From a virus: a stretch of 33,752 nucleotides of DNA. The first letter of the stretch is position 1. Every line of letters begins with the position of its first letter. Positions 1-10,600 of this stretch are shown here, piece by piece. Under the pieces are notes generated by a model, which searched no databases, was not told the DNA's origin, and saw only the letters and a program-made list of their open reading frames with translations. A program made the position numbers and the translations under genes. The DNA is taken from positions 1 to 33,752 of the IMG/VR virus record IMGVR_UViG_3300009149_000147. One strand, written 5' to 3'.

Positions 1-356
1 AGGTCTACGGTGTATCTGACCTTCGGAGGGTACACTTTAGCGTCGAATACTCTCTGACAAATTGTCATGTCTCCGAGCTTAATAATTAGGTTAAAATTCT
101 CAGGACCATCAGTAATTGACGTATTTAAAACGTCTGGGTTCTCTGAAATTTCATATTGATTGTCTAACATATAAGTTACCGATCTCATCTTTAAATCGTA
201 CTGTAACTCTCTGTAAAGACTTGAGATGTAGTCATAAAATTCTTCAGATTTGTGAGCGTTTCTGTTAAACCCACGAACATTAAAGAATCGTTGAACCACG
301 ATGTTGTCATTACACATTAACAAAAATTCAACTTTTGTTATTTCTTGATCTTTCAT
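1..356 (-). CDS. Hypothetical protein, 3' end outside window
   Basis: An open frame runs from an ATG at 356 leftward off the window edge, giving about 118 N-terminal residues without a stop. The protein starts MKDQEITKVEFLLMCND and is a mix of charged and hydrophobic residues with no membrane segment or signal peptide. I do not recognise a domain. It lies 15 bases downstream of the RNase H stop on the same strand, so it is probably the next gene of the replication and recombination transcript. Being in that cluster suggests a DNA-metabolism or accessory role, but this is position only. The stretch is too short for the standard list of long ORFs because it is cut by the edge. Confidence 0.7.
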   Translation of the reverse strand, partial: MKDQEITKVEFLLMCNDNIVVQRFFNVRGFNRNAHKSEEFYDYISSLYRELQYDLKMRSVTYMLDNQYEISENPDVLNTSITDGPENFNLIIKLGDMTICQRVFDAKVYPPKVRYTVD

Positions 357-371
357 AGTTTGTTTTGTTTT

Positions 372-1379
372 CTACTTTTTGTTTCTAAACTTACTTTTTT
401 CTTTTCTTGTTAACTTAAGAAATGGTTTCAAAAAACTTACCCAAGCGTCGTCACCCTTTGGTAGATATTTGAAGAACCCGTCCTCCATCATCATTCTAAT
501 TAGATTTCTATATCCTCTTCCGTCGGGATCCATCGACTCAGTGTAATATAATCCAACTAATTCTTTGTCTTCATCACTTAAAAGTGGTTCATCCAAGTCT
601 ACGAGTTTTTGGTTGATCACATAAAACTCATCACCAAAAATACCTTCTTTAGTTTTACCACTTAATAGATTTTGAAGTGCAACATTCCCCTTCTCCTCTT
701 TAAGTAATTTAGTACTCTTATCCAAAATATATGGTATTTGTACTAATTCTTCAAGTAGCTCAGGAAATAATTTAACCAAAGTTTTCTCACCGAGATAGAA
801 AATACCATCGATATTATCCGAACTATCACCAGTGAGAATCTTTACGGTCTTAACATTATAGTGGGGTATCTCAACATCGTTGATTTTAATTGTGTCCCCA
901 AGCTTATAATATTGTTTTGTGGATGGTGAATAAATTGATACTTTCTCCCCAATTAATTGGGTTAAATCCCTATCACTCGAGAATATTGTTTTTTCTTCGT
1001 CTAAGGAGATTTTACAATATTGTGCAATCAAGTCATCAGCTTCAGCGTGTTCCGTCTCTAATTGTCTCACAAACATCTCCTCGAGGTATTGTCTAACCCT
1101 TTGTTTTTGTTCGGCAAAAGATTCTTCTTTCGATTCTGAATCTGAAGATTTACGATTTAATTTATATTTTGGGTATATCAATCTTCTTTGTGAAGATGAG
1201 GTTTTAGAATCCCAAAACACAACAACCTTATTATAGTTGTGTTCCTCTAAGAATTTACGAAGAGTGTTTAGAAAGTGCCAAACACCGCCGACATGTTTTC
1301 CATTATGATAGAATTCTCTAACACCATGGAATCCAATTTTCAATAAATTATTTCCGTCTACTAATAATGTTTTGGACAC
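372..1379 (-). CDS. rnh: RNase H / FEN-family 5'-3' exonuclease (T4 Rnh-like)
   Basis: This is a 335-residue flap-endonuclease-superfamily protein. In T4 the homologue (305 aa) removes RNA primers and adjacent DNA from Okazaki fragments with gp32 and the clamp. Acidic metal-binding residues are visible in order: Asp8 in LLVDGNN, Asp57 in VVFWDSK, the Glu113/Asp115/Asp116 cluster in HAEADDLIA, Asp136 and Asp138 in SSDRDLT, and Asp185/Asp188 in the helix-hairpin-helix region GDSSDNI. The basic run after Asp57 (RRLIYPKYKLNRK) fits the helical arch. The start is GTG at 1379; no in-frame ATG lies nearby, and an AGGAAG-like sequence precedes it. It follows uvsX by 21 bases, so the two are probably cotranscribed. 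The family call is firm; exact orthology to T4 Rnh rests on context. Confidence 0.9.
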   Translation of the reverse strand: MSKTLLVDGNNLLKIGFHGVREFYHNGKHVGGVWHFLNTLRKFLEEHNYNKVVVFWDSKTSSSQRRLIYPKYKLNRKSSDSESKEESFAEQKQRVRQYLEEMFVRQLETEHAEADDLIAQYCKISLDEEKTIFSSDRDLTQLIGEKVSIYSPSTKQYYKLGDTIKINDVEIPHYNVKTVKILTGDSSDNIDGIFYLGEKTLVKLFPELLEELVQIPYILDKSTKLLKEEKGNVALQNLLSGKTKEGIFGDEFYVINQKLVDLDEPLLSDEDKELVGLYYTESMDPDGRGYRNLIRMMMEDGFFKYLPKGDDAWVSFLKPFLKLTRKEKSKFRNKK

Positions 1380-1400
1380 TTCCTAAAACTTAAATGATTT

Positions 1401-2408
1401 CTACTCTACTTCTTCTTTTTCTGCTTGTAAATCGAAGTCACCATCGACTCCGATTACGTCTTTCCAATAGTCGGCATATTCTTTCTTATACTTTTCTATT
1501 GATGATTTTTCTTCTGCGGTGTCTTTACCTGGTAAAAATCCGTGTGGTGTTACGATAATTCTCCCGTCTTCAAAACCAAGTCCGTTGATGTGGTTTTTCA
1601 TAACCGACACTTTAGTTCTTGATGCGAACTTAACGGTTCTCTTATCTTTTGTTGCAGTGATTTTAGTTGTACCAGCACCTTTTTGATTACCAAACAAGAA
1701 TACTAAAGAAGAGTTCAACCAAATCGCTTCACCACCTTTTGCTTTGATCTTAGGTTGACCAAATGGATTGTCAGGTAATTCTACCCAAGGTTGATTAACG
1801 ATAATCAAAGTATTTTCATACTTAGAGTCCGCCTTACGAGATCCTGAAATACGTTGGTTGATACCCATACCGATTTTGTCGGCTAATACAGAAGCGTTGT
1901 GTTGTTTACCACCTTTACCTTCATAAGTCATTTTACAAGGAACTGAACCTACTGAGTCCCACATAATACAAAGTGAATAATCTAATTCACCTTTCTCTTG
2001 AGCATCTAGTAAACTATTGATGTAATCTGTAATTTGTTCGATGTAACTGAAGTTATTATTGAAGAGAAAGAACCCGTCCCAATCTAACTCACCTGTTTCT
2101 TCATCAACAACTTCTTCACAATCAAAACCCATAAGTTTTGCGTGATCAAAAGACCATTTTTGTTCGGTAATAATAAACACGGGAAGTATACCTTTCTTTT
2201 GAGCGTCAACAGCAGTTTTAACTAAAGCAGTTGTTTTTCCTGTATCTGAGTGACCCAAATACATATTAAGGTGTCCGATTGCAGGACCAGGTAAACCAAC
2301 CGCATCTAAAAAGTTAGATCCTAAATCAAAAAATCTTTGTGGTTTATATTTTGCGTCCGATGAGAATTTTTTCTTTATCGAACTAAAGTCGTTTTTTTTG
2401 AGTGCCAT
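1401..2408 (-). CDS. uvsX: UvsX-like RecA-family recombinase
   Basis: This 335-residue RecA-fold strand-exchange protein is shorter than T4 UvsX (about 390 aa). The Walker A motif is GHSDTGKT at residues 52-59. The Walker B strand CIMWDSVGSVP ends in Asp151. Glu82 in FIITEQ is the likely catalytic glutamate, and the VNQPW strand near residue 204 is followed by the KAKGGEAIW loop typical of DNA-contact loop 2. The C-terminus is rich in Glu, as in many recombinases. In T4-type phages UvsX drives recombination-dependent replication and repair together with gp32. Its ATG shares one base with the stop of the upstream 73-residue gene (TAATG), which suggests translational coupling. The neighbouring SSB and RNase H support the assignment. 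Confidence 0.95.
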   Translation of the reverse strand: MALKKNDFSSIKKKFSSDAKYKPQRFFDLGSNFLDAVGLPGPAIGHLNMYLGHSDTGKTTALVKTAVDAQKKGILPVFIITEQKWSFDHAKLMGFDCEEVVDEETGELDWDGFFLFNNNFSYIEQITDYINSLLDAQEKGELDYSLCIMWDSVGSVPCKMTYEGKGGKQHNASVLADKIGMGINQRISGSRKADSKYENTLIIVNQPWVELPDNPFGQPKIKAKGGEAIWLNSSLVFLFGNQKGAGTTKITATKDKRTVKFASRTKVSVMKNHINGLGFEDGRIIVTPHGFLPGKDTAEEKSSIEKYKKEYADYWKDVIGVDGDFDLQAEKEEVE

Positions 2409-2629
2409 TATATTTCGTAAATTTTAAATTCGGTAATTGTTTTTAATTTGTCGTTAGCGTTTGTAAGTTGTTCAACTAAATTATCTATCTCCTCTGTGTG
2501 TTGTGGATGTTCACCTATCCCAACAGAATTTGTGAAATAAATGTATAATCTTGCCTCAGCATCTGCAATTTCAGCTTCGTATTTTTTTATTAAAGCCTCT
2601 TTAAGTTTTTCTGCAATAAATGGTTTCAT
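2408..2629 (-). CDS. Small helical protein between ssb and uvsX
   Basis: A 73-residue protein with two helical, charged segments (KLKEALIKKYEAEIADAEARL and the C-terminal NLVEQLTNANDKLK region) separated by a short polar stretch with HPQH. The pattern suggests a helical hairpin or coiled coil. I do not recognise a family. It begins just after the SSB terminator, and its stop overlaps the uvsX ATG in a TAATG junction, so it is probably translated together with uvsX. That placement suggests a recombination accessory role such as loading or mediation, but no sequence motif shows it. T4 UvsY (137 aa) does the mediator job, and no clear UvsY similarity is visible here. Confidence 0.75.
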   Translation of the reverse strand: MKPFIAEKLKEALIKKYEAEIADAEARLYIYFTNSVGIGEHPQHTEEIDNLVEQLTNANDKLKTITEFKIYEI

Positions 2630-2645
2630 AGTTTCTTTTTATATA

Positions 2646-2651
2646 ATTATA
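2646..2651 (-). promoter_or_regulatory. Possible -10 box for the 73-aa gene and uvsX
   Basis: On the minus strand a TATAAT hexamer lies 16 bases before the ATG at 2629. The hexamer 17 bases further upstream is TTTATT, a poor -35, and lies inside the SSB terminator. It is a weak candidate for restarting transcription after the terminator. Confidence 0.35.
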
Positions 2652-2654
2652 GAC

Positions 2655-2684
2655 AAAAAAACGGGAACAATAAACTGCTCCCGT
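2655..2684 (-). terminator. Rho-independent terminator after ssb
   Basis: On the minus strand a 9-bp stem (ACGGGAGCA pairing with TGTTCCCGT, one G-T wobble) encloses a 6-base loop and is followed by seven T residues. It lies 22 bases past the SSB stop. This is a strong intrinsic terminator that would separate high-level SSB expression from uvsX. Confidence 0.9.
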
Positions 2685-2705
2685 TAGTTTTATTTTCAAT
2701 AAAAA

Positions 2706-3578
2706 TTAGAAAGGTAACTCTTCGTCCACTTCATCGTTTGCTTGTGGATCAGCAACTTCGTTGATTGATTTTATTTCTACTTTTGGTGTTCCTCCCATAG
2801 AAAACTCTTCAGTCTCTGTGTTTGAATAAACAAATCCACCTTTTTCAGAGTCCCAACGTGGAGTCTCGCCACGAGCGATTGCCTCAAGATATTCAACAGG
2901 TTTTTTAGAGTATACATCTTCCCAAGTCAATTCGTCTGCAACCCACTCAGACATTTGAGTTTCGTCGTTAGAGATTGGCGATGGGTCATCGTACATAACC
3001 GTTTGGATTACTGTGTAAGTTGCTCCTTTCGGAGTTTTTGCCTTTGTTAACTCAAGGATCAAATCACGACCTTTATCAGGATCTGTCACGTCACCTTTTG
3101 CTTTCCAAATTGGAATGATTTTATCAAGTATTCCTTCTTGTTTGTAATTGTGTTTAAATCGCCAAAATTTAACTCCGTCTTGTTCGTTGTCACGATCAAT
3201 TACTTTCACGATATAAAACTTACGTGATCTATATTGTGTTGCTAATTGTTTGTCAGTTTCTTTACCTGTTGACATAAGTTCTTCATAAACTTCATTCAAA
3301 GGTGAACGCTCGTTATCATTCTTTCCTGGATCGTAAAATTTCTGCCATTTACCGTCCACAAGTATCTCGTGGAACCATACCTCTTTGAACGGTGAGGATC
3401 CGTCTGTTGTAGGTAGAATACGTAATCGTCTCTGACCTTGTTTCTCGTTGTCTTTCAGAATCGCTGCGAAGTATTTCTTCATTCGATCTTCAGAAGACAT
3501 TTTAGATGAGGAGTTTGTACTACTCTGTGTTGATTTTTCGTACTGTGAAAGTACTGCGTCTAAAACATTTGTCGCCAT
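2706..3578 (-). CDS. ssb: gp32-like single-stranded DNA-binding protein
   Basis: A 290-residue protein with the T4 gp32 layout: a polar, Ser-rich N-terminal segment, a core beginning near residue 50 (RRLRILPTTDGSSPFKEVWFHE, comparable to the gp32 strand AVIRFLPS followed by a partner strand), and an acidic tail. The WEDVYSKK-like segment near residue 220 resembles the end of the gp32 core. Two features differ from T4. No Cys/His zinc-binding cluster is present where gp32 has one. The C-terminus ends DEVDEELPF, an acidic tip closed by Pro-Phe like bacterial SSB tips and the Phe-ended tail of T7 gp2.5. It would coat replication and recombination intermediates and recruit partners through the tip. 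It has its own sigma70-type promoter and its own terminator. Confidence 0.8.
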   Translation of the reverse strand: MATNVLDAVLSQYEKSTQSSTNSSSKMSSEDRMKKYFAAILKDNEKQGQRRLRILPTTDGSSPFKEVWFHEILVDGKWQKFYDPGKNDNERSPLNEVYEELMSTGKETDKQLATQYRSRKFYIVKVIDRDNEQDGVKFWRFKHNYKQEGILDKIIPIWKAKGDVTDPDKGRDLILELTKAKTPKGATYTVIQTVMYDDPSPISNDETQMSEWVADELTWEDVYSKKPVEYLEAIARGETPRWDSEKGGFVYSNTETEEFSMGGTPKVEIKSINEVADPQANDEVDEELPF

Positions 3579-3609
3579 GTGTAAATAAAAATTAAAGGTT
3601 TATATTAAA

Positions 3610-3638
3610 ATTATAGTTGTATAAAAAGTGATAGTCAA
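3610..3638 (-). promoter_or_regulatory. Sigma70-type promoter for ssb
   Basis: On the minus strand TTGACT (3638-3633) is followed after exactly 17 bases by TATAAT (3615-3610), one mismatch from the full bacterial sigma70 consensus. The predicted start leaves about 25 bases of leader before the SSB ATG at 3578. This promoter has no TATTTATA box, unlike the structural genes, so it probably serves early or middle expression by host polymerase. Confidence 0.75.
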
Positions 3639-3650
3639 ATGGTGTCGCCG

Positions 3651-3688
3651 AAAAAAAGTTAAAGTCGAAATTAATCGACCTTTTAACT
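3651..3688 (-). terminator. Terminator after the Pro/Ala-rich protein gene
   Basis: On the minus strand AGTTAAAAG...CTTTAACT forms an outer AT stem continuing into GGTCGA/TCGAC with a 2-base bulge, followed by TTTTTTTC. The outer stem touches the TAA stop at 3690-3688. It closes the long tail operon. Confidence 0.75.
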
Positions 3689-4374
3689 TATGAATTATAT
3701 CTGTTTAGTAAAATGTCGTCTTCATCTTCCATCGGTTCGTTGAATGTTTTCTCAATTTCTGATGGACTAAAGTTTTCTACTTCGTCTCTTGTTAGAACGT
3801 ATTCGTTCTTACCTGTCATTTCCATTTCGTCTTCTTTATCTTTGAAGAAATCCGCTAAGTTTTGTTTGAATGGTCCTGAATCCAACGAACGTAGTTCTAA
3901 TTTTTCTTGTGCCGTTTTAGGTCTGTATTTCTCAAACTTAACTTCTAAACTGTCTATTTTGGAAACTAAATTATCCATTTCAGATAATTTATCTTCCATA
4001 GTTTTAATTTGATTAAACAAGTTTTCAAAGTATTCTTCTTGTTTGTCCGCCATAGTTTTTTGTGAGTCAACTAAATCGGTAATATCTAATTCCTCAACTT
4101 CTCCTTCACCTTCAGCACCAATTTCCTCAACGTCAGGATCTGTAGCAACATCAACAGGTGTTGTTTCACCTTCAGGAGCTGCTGGTGGTGCAGGTGCTGC
4201 AGGATCTGCGGGTACTTCACCCGGAAGTGGTGGGATTGCTCCTGCCGCAGGATCTGCTGCGGGATCCAATGCTGGATCTGCTGGTGGTGGAGGTGGAACC
4301 TCTTGTTCAGAAATGTAATTGTTAATCGAATTATATCGTTTAATCTCGTTTAATATTTTTTCGTCTATACTCAT
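3688..4374 (-). CDS. Pro/Ala-rich, coiled-coil acidic protein
   Basis: A 228-residue protein of unknown function. After a short basic N-terminal helix (about 20 residues, with YISEQE) comes a low-complexity segment at roughly residues 26-75 made of PPPPP, ADPA and PAAP repeats. An acidic Glu-rich stretch follows, then a heptad-patterned helix around residues 108-152 (MADKQEEYFENLF onward), and a polar C-terminus ending NRYNS. There is no signal peptide or membrane segment. It is the last gene of the tail operon, one base from the 74-residue gene and followed by a terminator, so a structural or assembly role is likely. The ISE near residue 23 resembles the IxE/LxE sites cut by T4-type prohead protease, leaving open that it is a processed virion protein. 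Confidence 0.75.
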   Translation of the reverse strand: MSIDEKILNEIKRYNSINNYISEQEVPPPPPADPALDPAADPAAGAIPPLPGEVPADPAAPAPPAAPEGETTPVDVATDPDVEEIGAEGEGEVEELDITDLVDSQKTMADKQEEYFENLFNQIKTMEDKLSEMDNLVSKIDSLEVKFEKYRPKTAQEKLELRSLDSGPFKQNLADFFKDKEDEMEMTGKNEYVLTRDEVENFSPSEIEKTFNEPMEDEDDILLNRYNS

Positions 4375-4375
4375 C

Positions 4376-4600
4376 TTATCCGTTAAGTAATGTTTTTATA
4401 CCTTTATTGGTCTCAACTTGAACTTTTTTAAAGGTTCTCATAGTGTTATCAACTCTTTCAATTAAGCCGTCTTTCATTCGTACAGTATAACAATCTCCTG
4501 TGTCTAAATCACAAACTTGTTTAGTACCATCCCCCATATCTTTTTCAGAAACTCTTGTGTTTTTACCCAAGTAGTTATCTAATAATAATTTTGTATTCAT
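4376..4600 (-). CDS. Small hypothetical protein downstream of the tail giant
   Basis: A 74-residue protein starting MNTKLLLDNYLGKNTRV with a central CDLDTGDCYTVRMKDGLIERVD segment that looks like a beta hairpin with two Cys seven residues apart. I do not recognise it. It has its own TATTTATA box 13 bases ahead of the ATG, immediately after the stop of the 2349-residue gene, and its stop is one base from the start of the Pro/Ala-rich gene, so the two form a small late unit. Confidence 0.75.
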   Translation of the reverse strand: MNTKLLLDNYLGKNTRVSEKDMGDGTKQVCDLDTGDCYTVRMKDGLIERVDNTMRTFKKVQVETNKGIKTLLNG

Positions 4601-4613
4601 AGTTGTTTTTTAT

Positions 4614-4621
4614 TATAAATA
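4614..4621 (-). promoter_or_regulatory. Candidate late promoter box TATTTATA
   Basis: TATTTATA on the minus strand ends 13 bases before the ATG at 4600, in the context GATATTTATAATAAA. It falls in the short gap directly after the TGA of the giant gene, one of ten similarly placed boxes in the window. Confidence 0.5.
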
Positions 4622-7600
4622 TCAATTAATTGTAAAAGTTTGGATGCTTCGGTAAACTTGTAATGCTTTTGTGACTTCTTGTTCAACTATTTTTTTGTCC
4701 TGTTCGGTCATCGTTGTATACACATTATCAGGTTGTTGTACTGGATAACTTAGAATGTATTGTTTGGCTATTGATTGGTCAGTTGTAAGTCCGGACTTAA
4801 TATCTGATTCTAAACTAGCAAGGATGTTTTTTATTCTCAAAAATGCAAATTCTATAAAACTATCGAATGTTGTAAAACTTACAACTGGTAAATTATTTTC
4901 TGTTCCTCTTTTCACACAATAAAACTTACTATTTACAAAATTACTAAAAGAAGGACCATAGTTTTCTTTTAGATTTATTGTTGAGTAATTATTTTCGAAA
5001 CCTGTTATTTTAGAACTATTTCCCGTATCCATATATATAAAACTGAACAGTATACTAGTGTAGAGTTGGAAACTTTGATTTGTTTTTGGACCTACGTTTA
5101 ATTTGGTTAGTACATTAACGATTGTATCAAATAACTCCTTAGTTGTTTTAGATGTTGGAGTAGGAATCTCAATCGCAGTGTATTGTGAATATCTAGGATT
5201 CAAATTAGTTTGACAATCTTGTGATTTTGTAAGAGTTTCTTGTGCTTGTAAATTAGCTATAACGTTATTTTTTTGGAATAGTATATTATCGGAACCTTCT
5301 CTTAATTTTTGTTCTCTTTCTTGGATCTTAGTATTAATTGTCGATAATATCTTAACATTTAATGTTTGTATAAAATTGTCGATTCTTGGTAAACTATAGA
5401 ATGGTTGTCTTGTACCTTCAAAATGTGTTTCAAACCCATTTTCACTAACACTATGTGAAACTTTTGTAATCATATAAGGACCTGAGAACATAGGAATGTT
5501 TCTGATATTAAAATACATCATAGGTTGTATTAGGGCGTTACCCATCATATCCACACTACAAGTATAACTTCTATTTTTATATAGGTTATACAACGAAACT
5601 GATTGTGTTGTTGATCGTCTGTTTTTACCTAAATTTGCCATTTGATTTAACATCTCAAGTGATTCAGATGTTGGTTTACCTGGATCTTGAGAAACACTAA
5701 ATGATTTAAATATTTGTTGGTTTTGTCTTGTCATATCAACATTAAAACCAACCACCTTATTAGATTTTCCCCAATCTTGTTTATCAATTTGATTTTCAAT
5801 TAGAGGATTGTCGCTAGCTCTTCTTAAGTCAAACGCATCATCACGATACCTATAATCAATATTATCTTTCATATCTAAATGTTCACTTGGTTTGTTTACA
5901 TAATAACAAAGGAACTTAGGCGAACTATTTCTATAATCAACATTCAAAAATGTTCCAAATAACATATTACCAAATTCTAAACTACCGTCAGGTCTTGGTG
6001 TTGGGTTCTTTTGTGCGTCTTGTACATTATAAAAATTAACATACGCCGGTAACATAAAGTGTTGGAAGTTGTTTTGTACTAATATGGTGGTGACCATATC
6101 TAATAAAGTATTCTTATAATTGGCTCCGTCGATGAGGTCCATAATTTCAAAAATGTCAACCAATACTTTATCTCCAACATTTCGACTAGCTCTATCTACC
6201 AATAATACGTCTTCAAATAATGTTTTACTTTCAAAATCAAAACCTGCAATCCAACTATCATTAAGAGCTTTAAACGTTTCCCATAGTTCGGTTCTTGTTT
6301 GTTCGGTAAAACCAGCTTCTAAGTCGGCTCTATTTTGTGAATTATCTTCTTCAACAAACACATTAGGTAATTGTTTTCTTACCGCTGGTAACATAACATT
6401 TATAACGTTATTAATATAGTTGTCTGATTCTATAATATAGTCATCCATTAAACTATAAAAACTCGTGTAATTTAAATTAGGGTTAGTCAATTTTTGGGTT
6501 GCATATATCTTAATCAACGGGGCAAATTCTTGGACGTTCTTTTCGTTAAATAAAACATTTAGATCAACAAAGAAGTCTGTTATATAAGAACCACTATCTT
6601 TGTAGGCCAATTCAGGGATACTTGATTTACCAACATAGTATTCGAGAGCTTCCCATGATTTCGGGTTTTGTTGTTTAGATTGAGCTAAAGTAACACCACC
6701 ACCTTGTGTTGGTAATGATCCTTGAAAATATGGTCCGTATATAATTGGGTCCTCAATAAATCTAGTTGAGAACGTATAGAACAACCTTTTGTCAAAGTCT
6801 GATGGATTACCGTATTTGAACACCACATCATAATTCATAAATGATGTTAATATATTTTGGAATGTTTCATTTTGATTGGTTATCAGGCTTGAAAGTTTTG
6901 TTTCTGGTGATGTACCAGTTGGGACTTTCGCTTTAAACAATTGTCTCGCTAAGGTTTGGAAGTTTTTAAATGTCTGATCACTAACTTCATTTGCGTTGGT
7001 TTCAGTTTCAGTTGTATTTAAGTTACTTGCGGTTTGTGATGATGGTAAGGTATCAATAAAATCGTAAATTGATCTACTGAAATTTAAAAACTCAGACTCA
7101 AAATAATCTAATGTTTTGGTATTAAACGTTGTAAATAATTCTTGGAAATCTGTATAATCATTTTTATCTCCGCTTATAATGAAGTTTTGTTGATCCTTTT
7201 GTTCATTAAGTATTTTCTTAAGATATGTTTCAGGATCATTTTTAATTACTTTCGAATTGTCAAACCATCCGTATTGAGGTGCATTCCAAAATAATCTGAC
7301 AGAACCATTAAACATCGCTTCGTTACCTGAAAGTTCGGTACGCATAACACCATTCTTAAATGCTTCATCTTTTGTTTGATTTATATTGGTACCGAAAGAC
7401 GGCATTACATAACAAAAACTTGGTTCCGTAGATGATGAAACAACAACAGACCATGGAGACACTCTCATCGTTCTTGCAGGATTTGATGGGTCAAAACCTG
7501 GTGTTTCATAAATGGTTGAGTTTGTCGTATTCATCATTATTAAATTTCCACTATCCAAGTTGTTTTGGATTGAGGATGATGGAATACCTTGTATAAAACT

Positions 7601-10600
7601 ATTTTGGACGACGAACGCTGATGTTGTTGGTGTTTGACCTGTACCAATAATATAAAGACCAACACCACCTGTTGTTCCTGATATCTGACTTTGTATTGTA
7701 ACATTCCCATTTAAAAGAGGACCATTAATTATGGATCCATTAACTAACACATTACCATCAATACTATTGATTTGTAATGGTGGGTTAAGTGCGATAAAAT
7801 TTGATGTAAAAGCAGAAACGTTGTTAACTTTATACAAACCGTTTGAGTTTGTATCTCCACTAATTTGATTTACCACTGTTAATGGATATGGAAATGAAGA
7901 TCCCGTCAATATTAAACCATTCGATATTGACGCTAAACTAACGTTTGATAATTGAGCAAAACTTCCGATCGTAAAATCGAACGATGGTATCGTCGAAACA
8001 AATGTTGGTGTTGTGGTATAAACACCTGCACCTCCCGCAGTTCCTGAAACTTGACCAGTTACAACCAAGTTAACACCTACAGATGGTATTGTTATGGTAG
8101 TACCTGTTTGAATTAAGTTATTAGTAATTGAATTTACAGTGATGGTTGTACCATTACCACTACAACTACCGGTAACTTCAAATGCTGTGGTATTACCACT
8201 AATTTCTTGTACCGTACAATTACCTCCCGTTTGAGTTTTACCGCTAAACAATTTTAAACCTTGTAAGAAGACATTAAAGTCATCAACTAACTGAGGATAA
8301 AACCCTGTGTTGATATCGGTAAATGGTTGTGTTCCTGTTGTTGTATCTAAAACTAAATTTCTTGGTGTTCCATCAATTACTAAGTCGTAATTTTTGGTTG
8401 CCGCGGAATTTGCAGGATCCCAATTTTCTAAATAATTAAAGTCTTTCCAAACACTATCAAGGTAATCTACACCGGTGTCTCTATATGTTTTATATCTATT
8501 CCAAATTGATCCGTATTTTAATATCCAAGCATAAGGTAACTTATGAACCGCCCCGAATTTTTTCATCGTCGCCAAAATGTAACTCAAATCAGTTGTGGAT
8601 TCACCATTTTTGGTAACATATTTTTCTCTTAAGGTTGCTAAAGGTAAACTATTCAAGAATAGGTACGACGCAGTTTTATACGGATATGGATCGTTTTGTT
8701 TGTATCTAAAATTAAATACACCCTGTTGTACCGCATTAATAAAATACGGTGTATTCAACATCGATGTAGTTTGTGTTTCGGTTAAGTGATTTGTATAACC
8801 AGTATATTTTAAATTACCTTCGGTAACTAATTGGTTTTTATATGTTCTTGTATTATAAAAAGTTTTTAAGTTTGTAGTATCAGGAGTTACTGATAAGTTT
8901 TCAAAGTTAAAATAAGTGTAGGGTCTCTTCGTAGTTTCGTTATCATCGTTTTCGAAATTGGTTACCGTCTTATGAGTGTCATTATATTCCAAAACGTCTT
9001 TGGTATCAAAGGCTTCGTTTGCATTATTTAGACTTTTACCATTTGCCAAATTATCTCTATCCCATTTTAAATTTGTAATTGGGTAAACATCGGTAAAGTC
9101 AAAAGTATTACTACTAGATGATGAGGTTAAGTATTTCTCTAAGTTCGTAAGGTTTCTTGGGTTAGATAATGAAACATTTGGTTGTGATTTTGTAGAACTT
9201 AAGATGTCAGAATTATATACAACATTTGGGTTTTCTACGTCATTTCTAATATATGGTGTCACGAATGTACCTTTAATAAAAGTTTGCCAACTATCTCCTT
9301 GTCCTTGATTAGATATGTGTCTTAAGAATGGTAAATAATTATTACTATCTAAAAGATATTCTTTAATTTTTTTTGTTAGGAATGGATTATCTGCACCCAA
9401 ACTTTTTATTACGTTTACAGCTTCATCATCACCTTCGGCTTCATATATGGATAAATCATAACCAGATGTTCTGTTGAATTTACTATAATATGAATTCAAC
9501 ATGAGTCTTTCATATATTTCAAAAAAGTATTTTGATTCTTCTTTGTTTTGGAATACTTCGTTTGTTACTGGGAACTCAATCGCATTTAATGTTGCTCTTG
9601 ATGGTTGGTTATCTAAATCATTAAATTCTGCACCAACCTTATCATCAGTTTTTGTACGTTCTGTATATCCTTTAATGAATTGTTCTACAAACTCCACCTC
9701 AGGCCAAACTTCAGGACTATAAGCCCTATATGATGACGCAACATTTTGTGCTCCAGGATAAATTAATTCAAATTTTTCTTTCCCATCATCACCTACAGTT
9801 TCTTGGATAACTTGAGGCCAAGGATATATTGGTTCATTATTTTGTGTTGAGGATTTTATATCGACGCTTGGTGCTGTTGTTTGATTACCAAATATTGCGG
9901 CTCGTCTATAATCATTTTCTCTTTGTTCCCAAGCCTTCTTGTGAACATCATCTAACAATCTCAAAAATGCTTCACCCTGACAATAAAATACCGCCAAAAT
10001 ATTTCTAACCGAAGGAACAAACCCAAGACCTCCACTACCTCTTGCATTAAACTTTTCCGCCAAACTTGTTGTGATTTGTTGTTCTATTTTGGTTCTTAAT
10101 GTTGCCGCTTGTTTAGACATTCCGTCTGTTATTTCCATAAAAGATTTTAGTCCTTCGAAGTAATTGAATGTTGAGTTATTGGCAATAAAGGTAGTTTGTA
10201 AAGTAGTTATGAAGTTGTTATAAGCTATATCAACTTTTGTCTGTGCAGCAGGTGGTGTTCCAACTGGTGATAACTGTCCTTTTGGCGAATTCTCTTGAGC
10301 CTGAAACGTTTTATTAAAATCAACTTGATCTGTGTTTACCGAAACTCTAAAGGTTCCTGTTGTGATGTTAAATGGAATTTGTGTTTGTTCGGTAATGTTA
10401 CCGATAGTATAACTACCACCAACACCAAAAACCTTATTTTCATTTAGTCGAGCATTATATTCTTTTATAATTCCATCTAATTCAGTAAGAGCAGTTTCCC
10501 TTTGTTCGGGCGAATACTTTTTAAGGAAGTCATAAACCTTTTGACCACTCTTGAGTATTATTGGGTTTTTAATATCCATATAGGTATTAAACCATGATGT

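Noticed and set aside
4043-4318. Plus-strand Ser/Gly/Ala-rich open frame of 91 codons
   Set aside because: It is the mirror of the Pro/Ala-rich protein gene on the minus strand; its composition simply reflects the repeated GC-rich codons of that gene.
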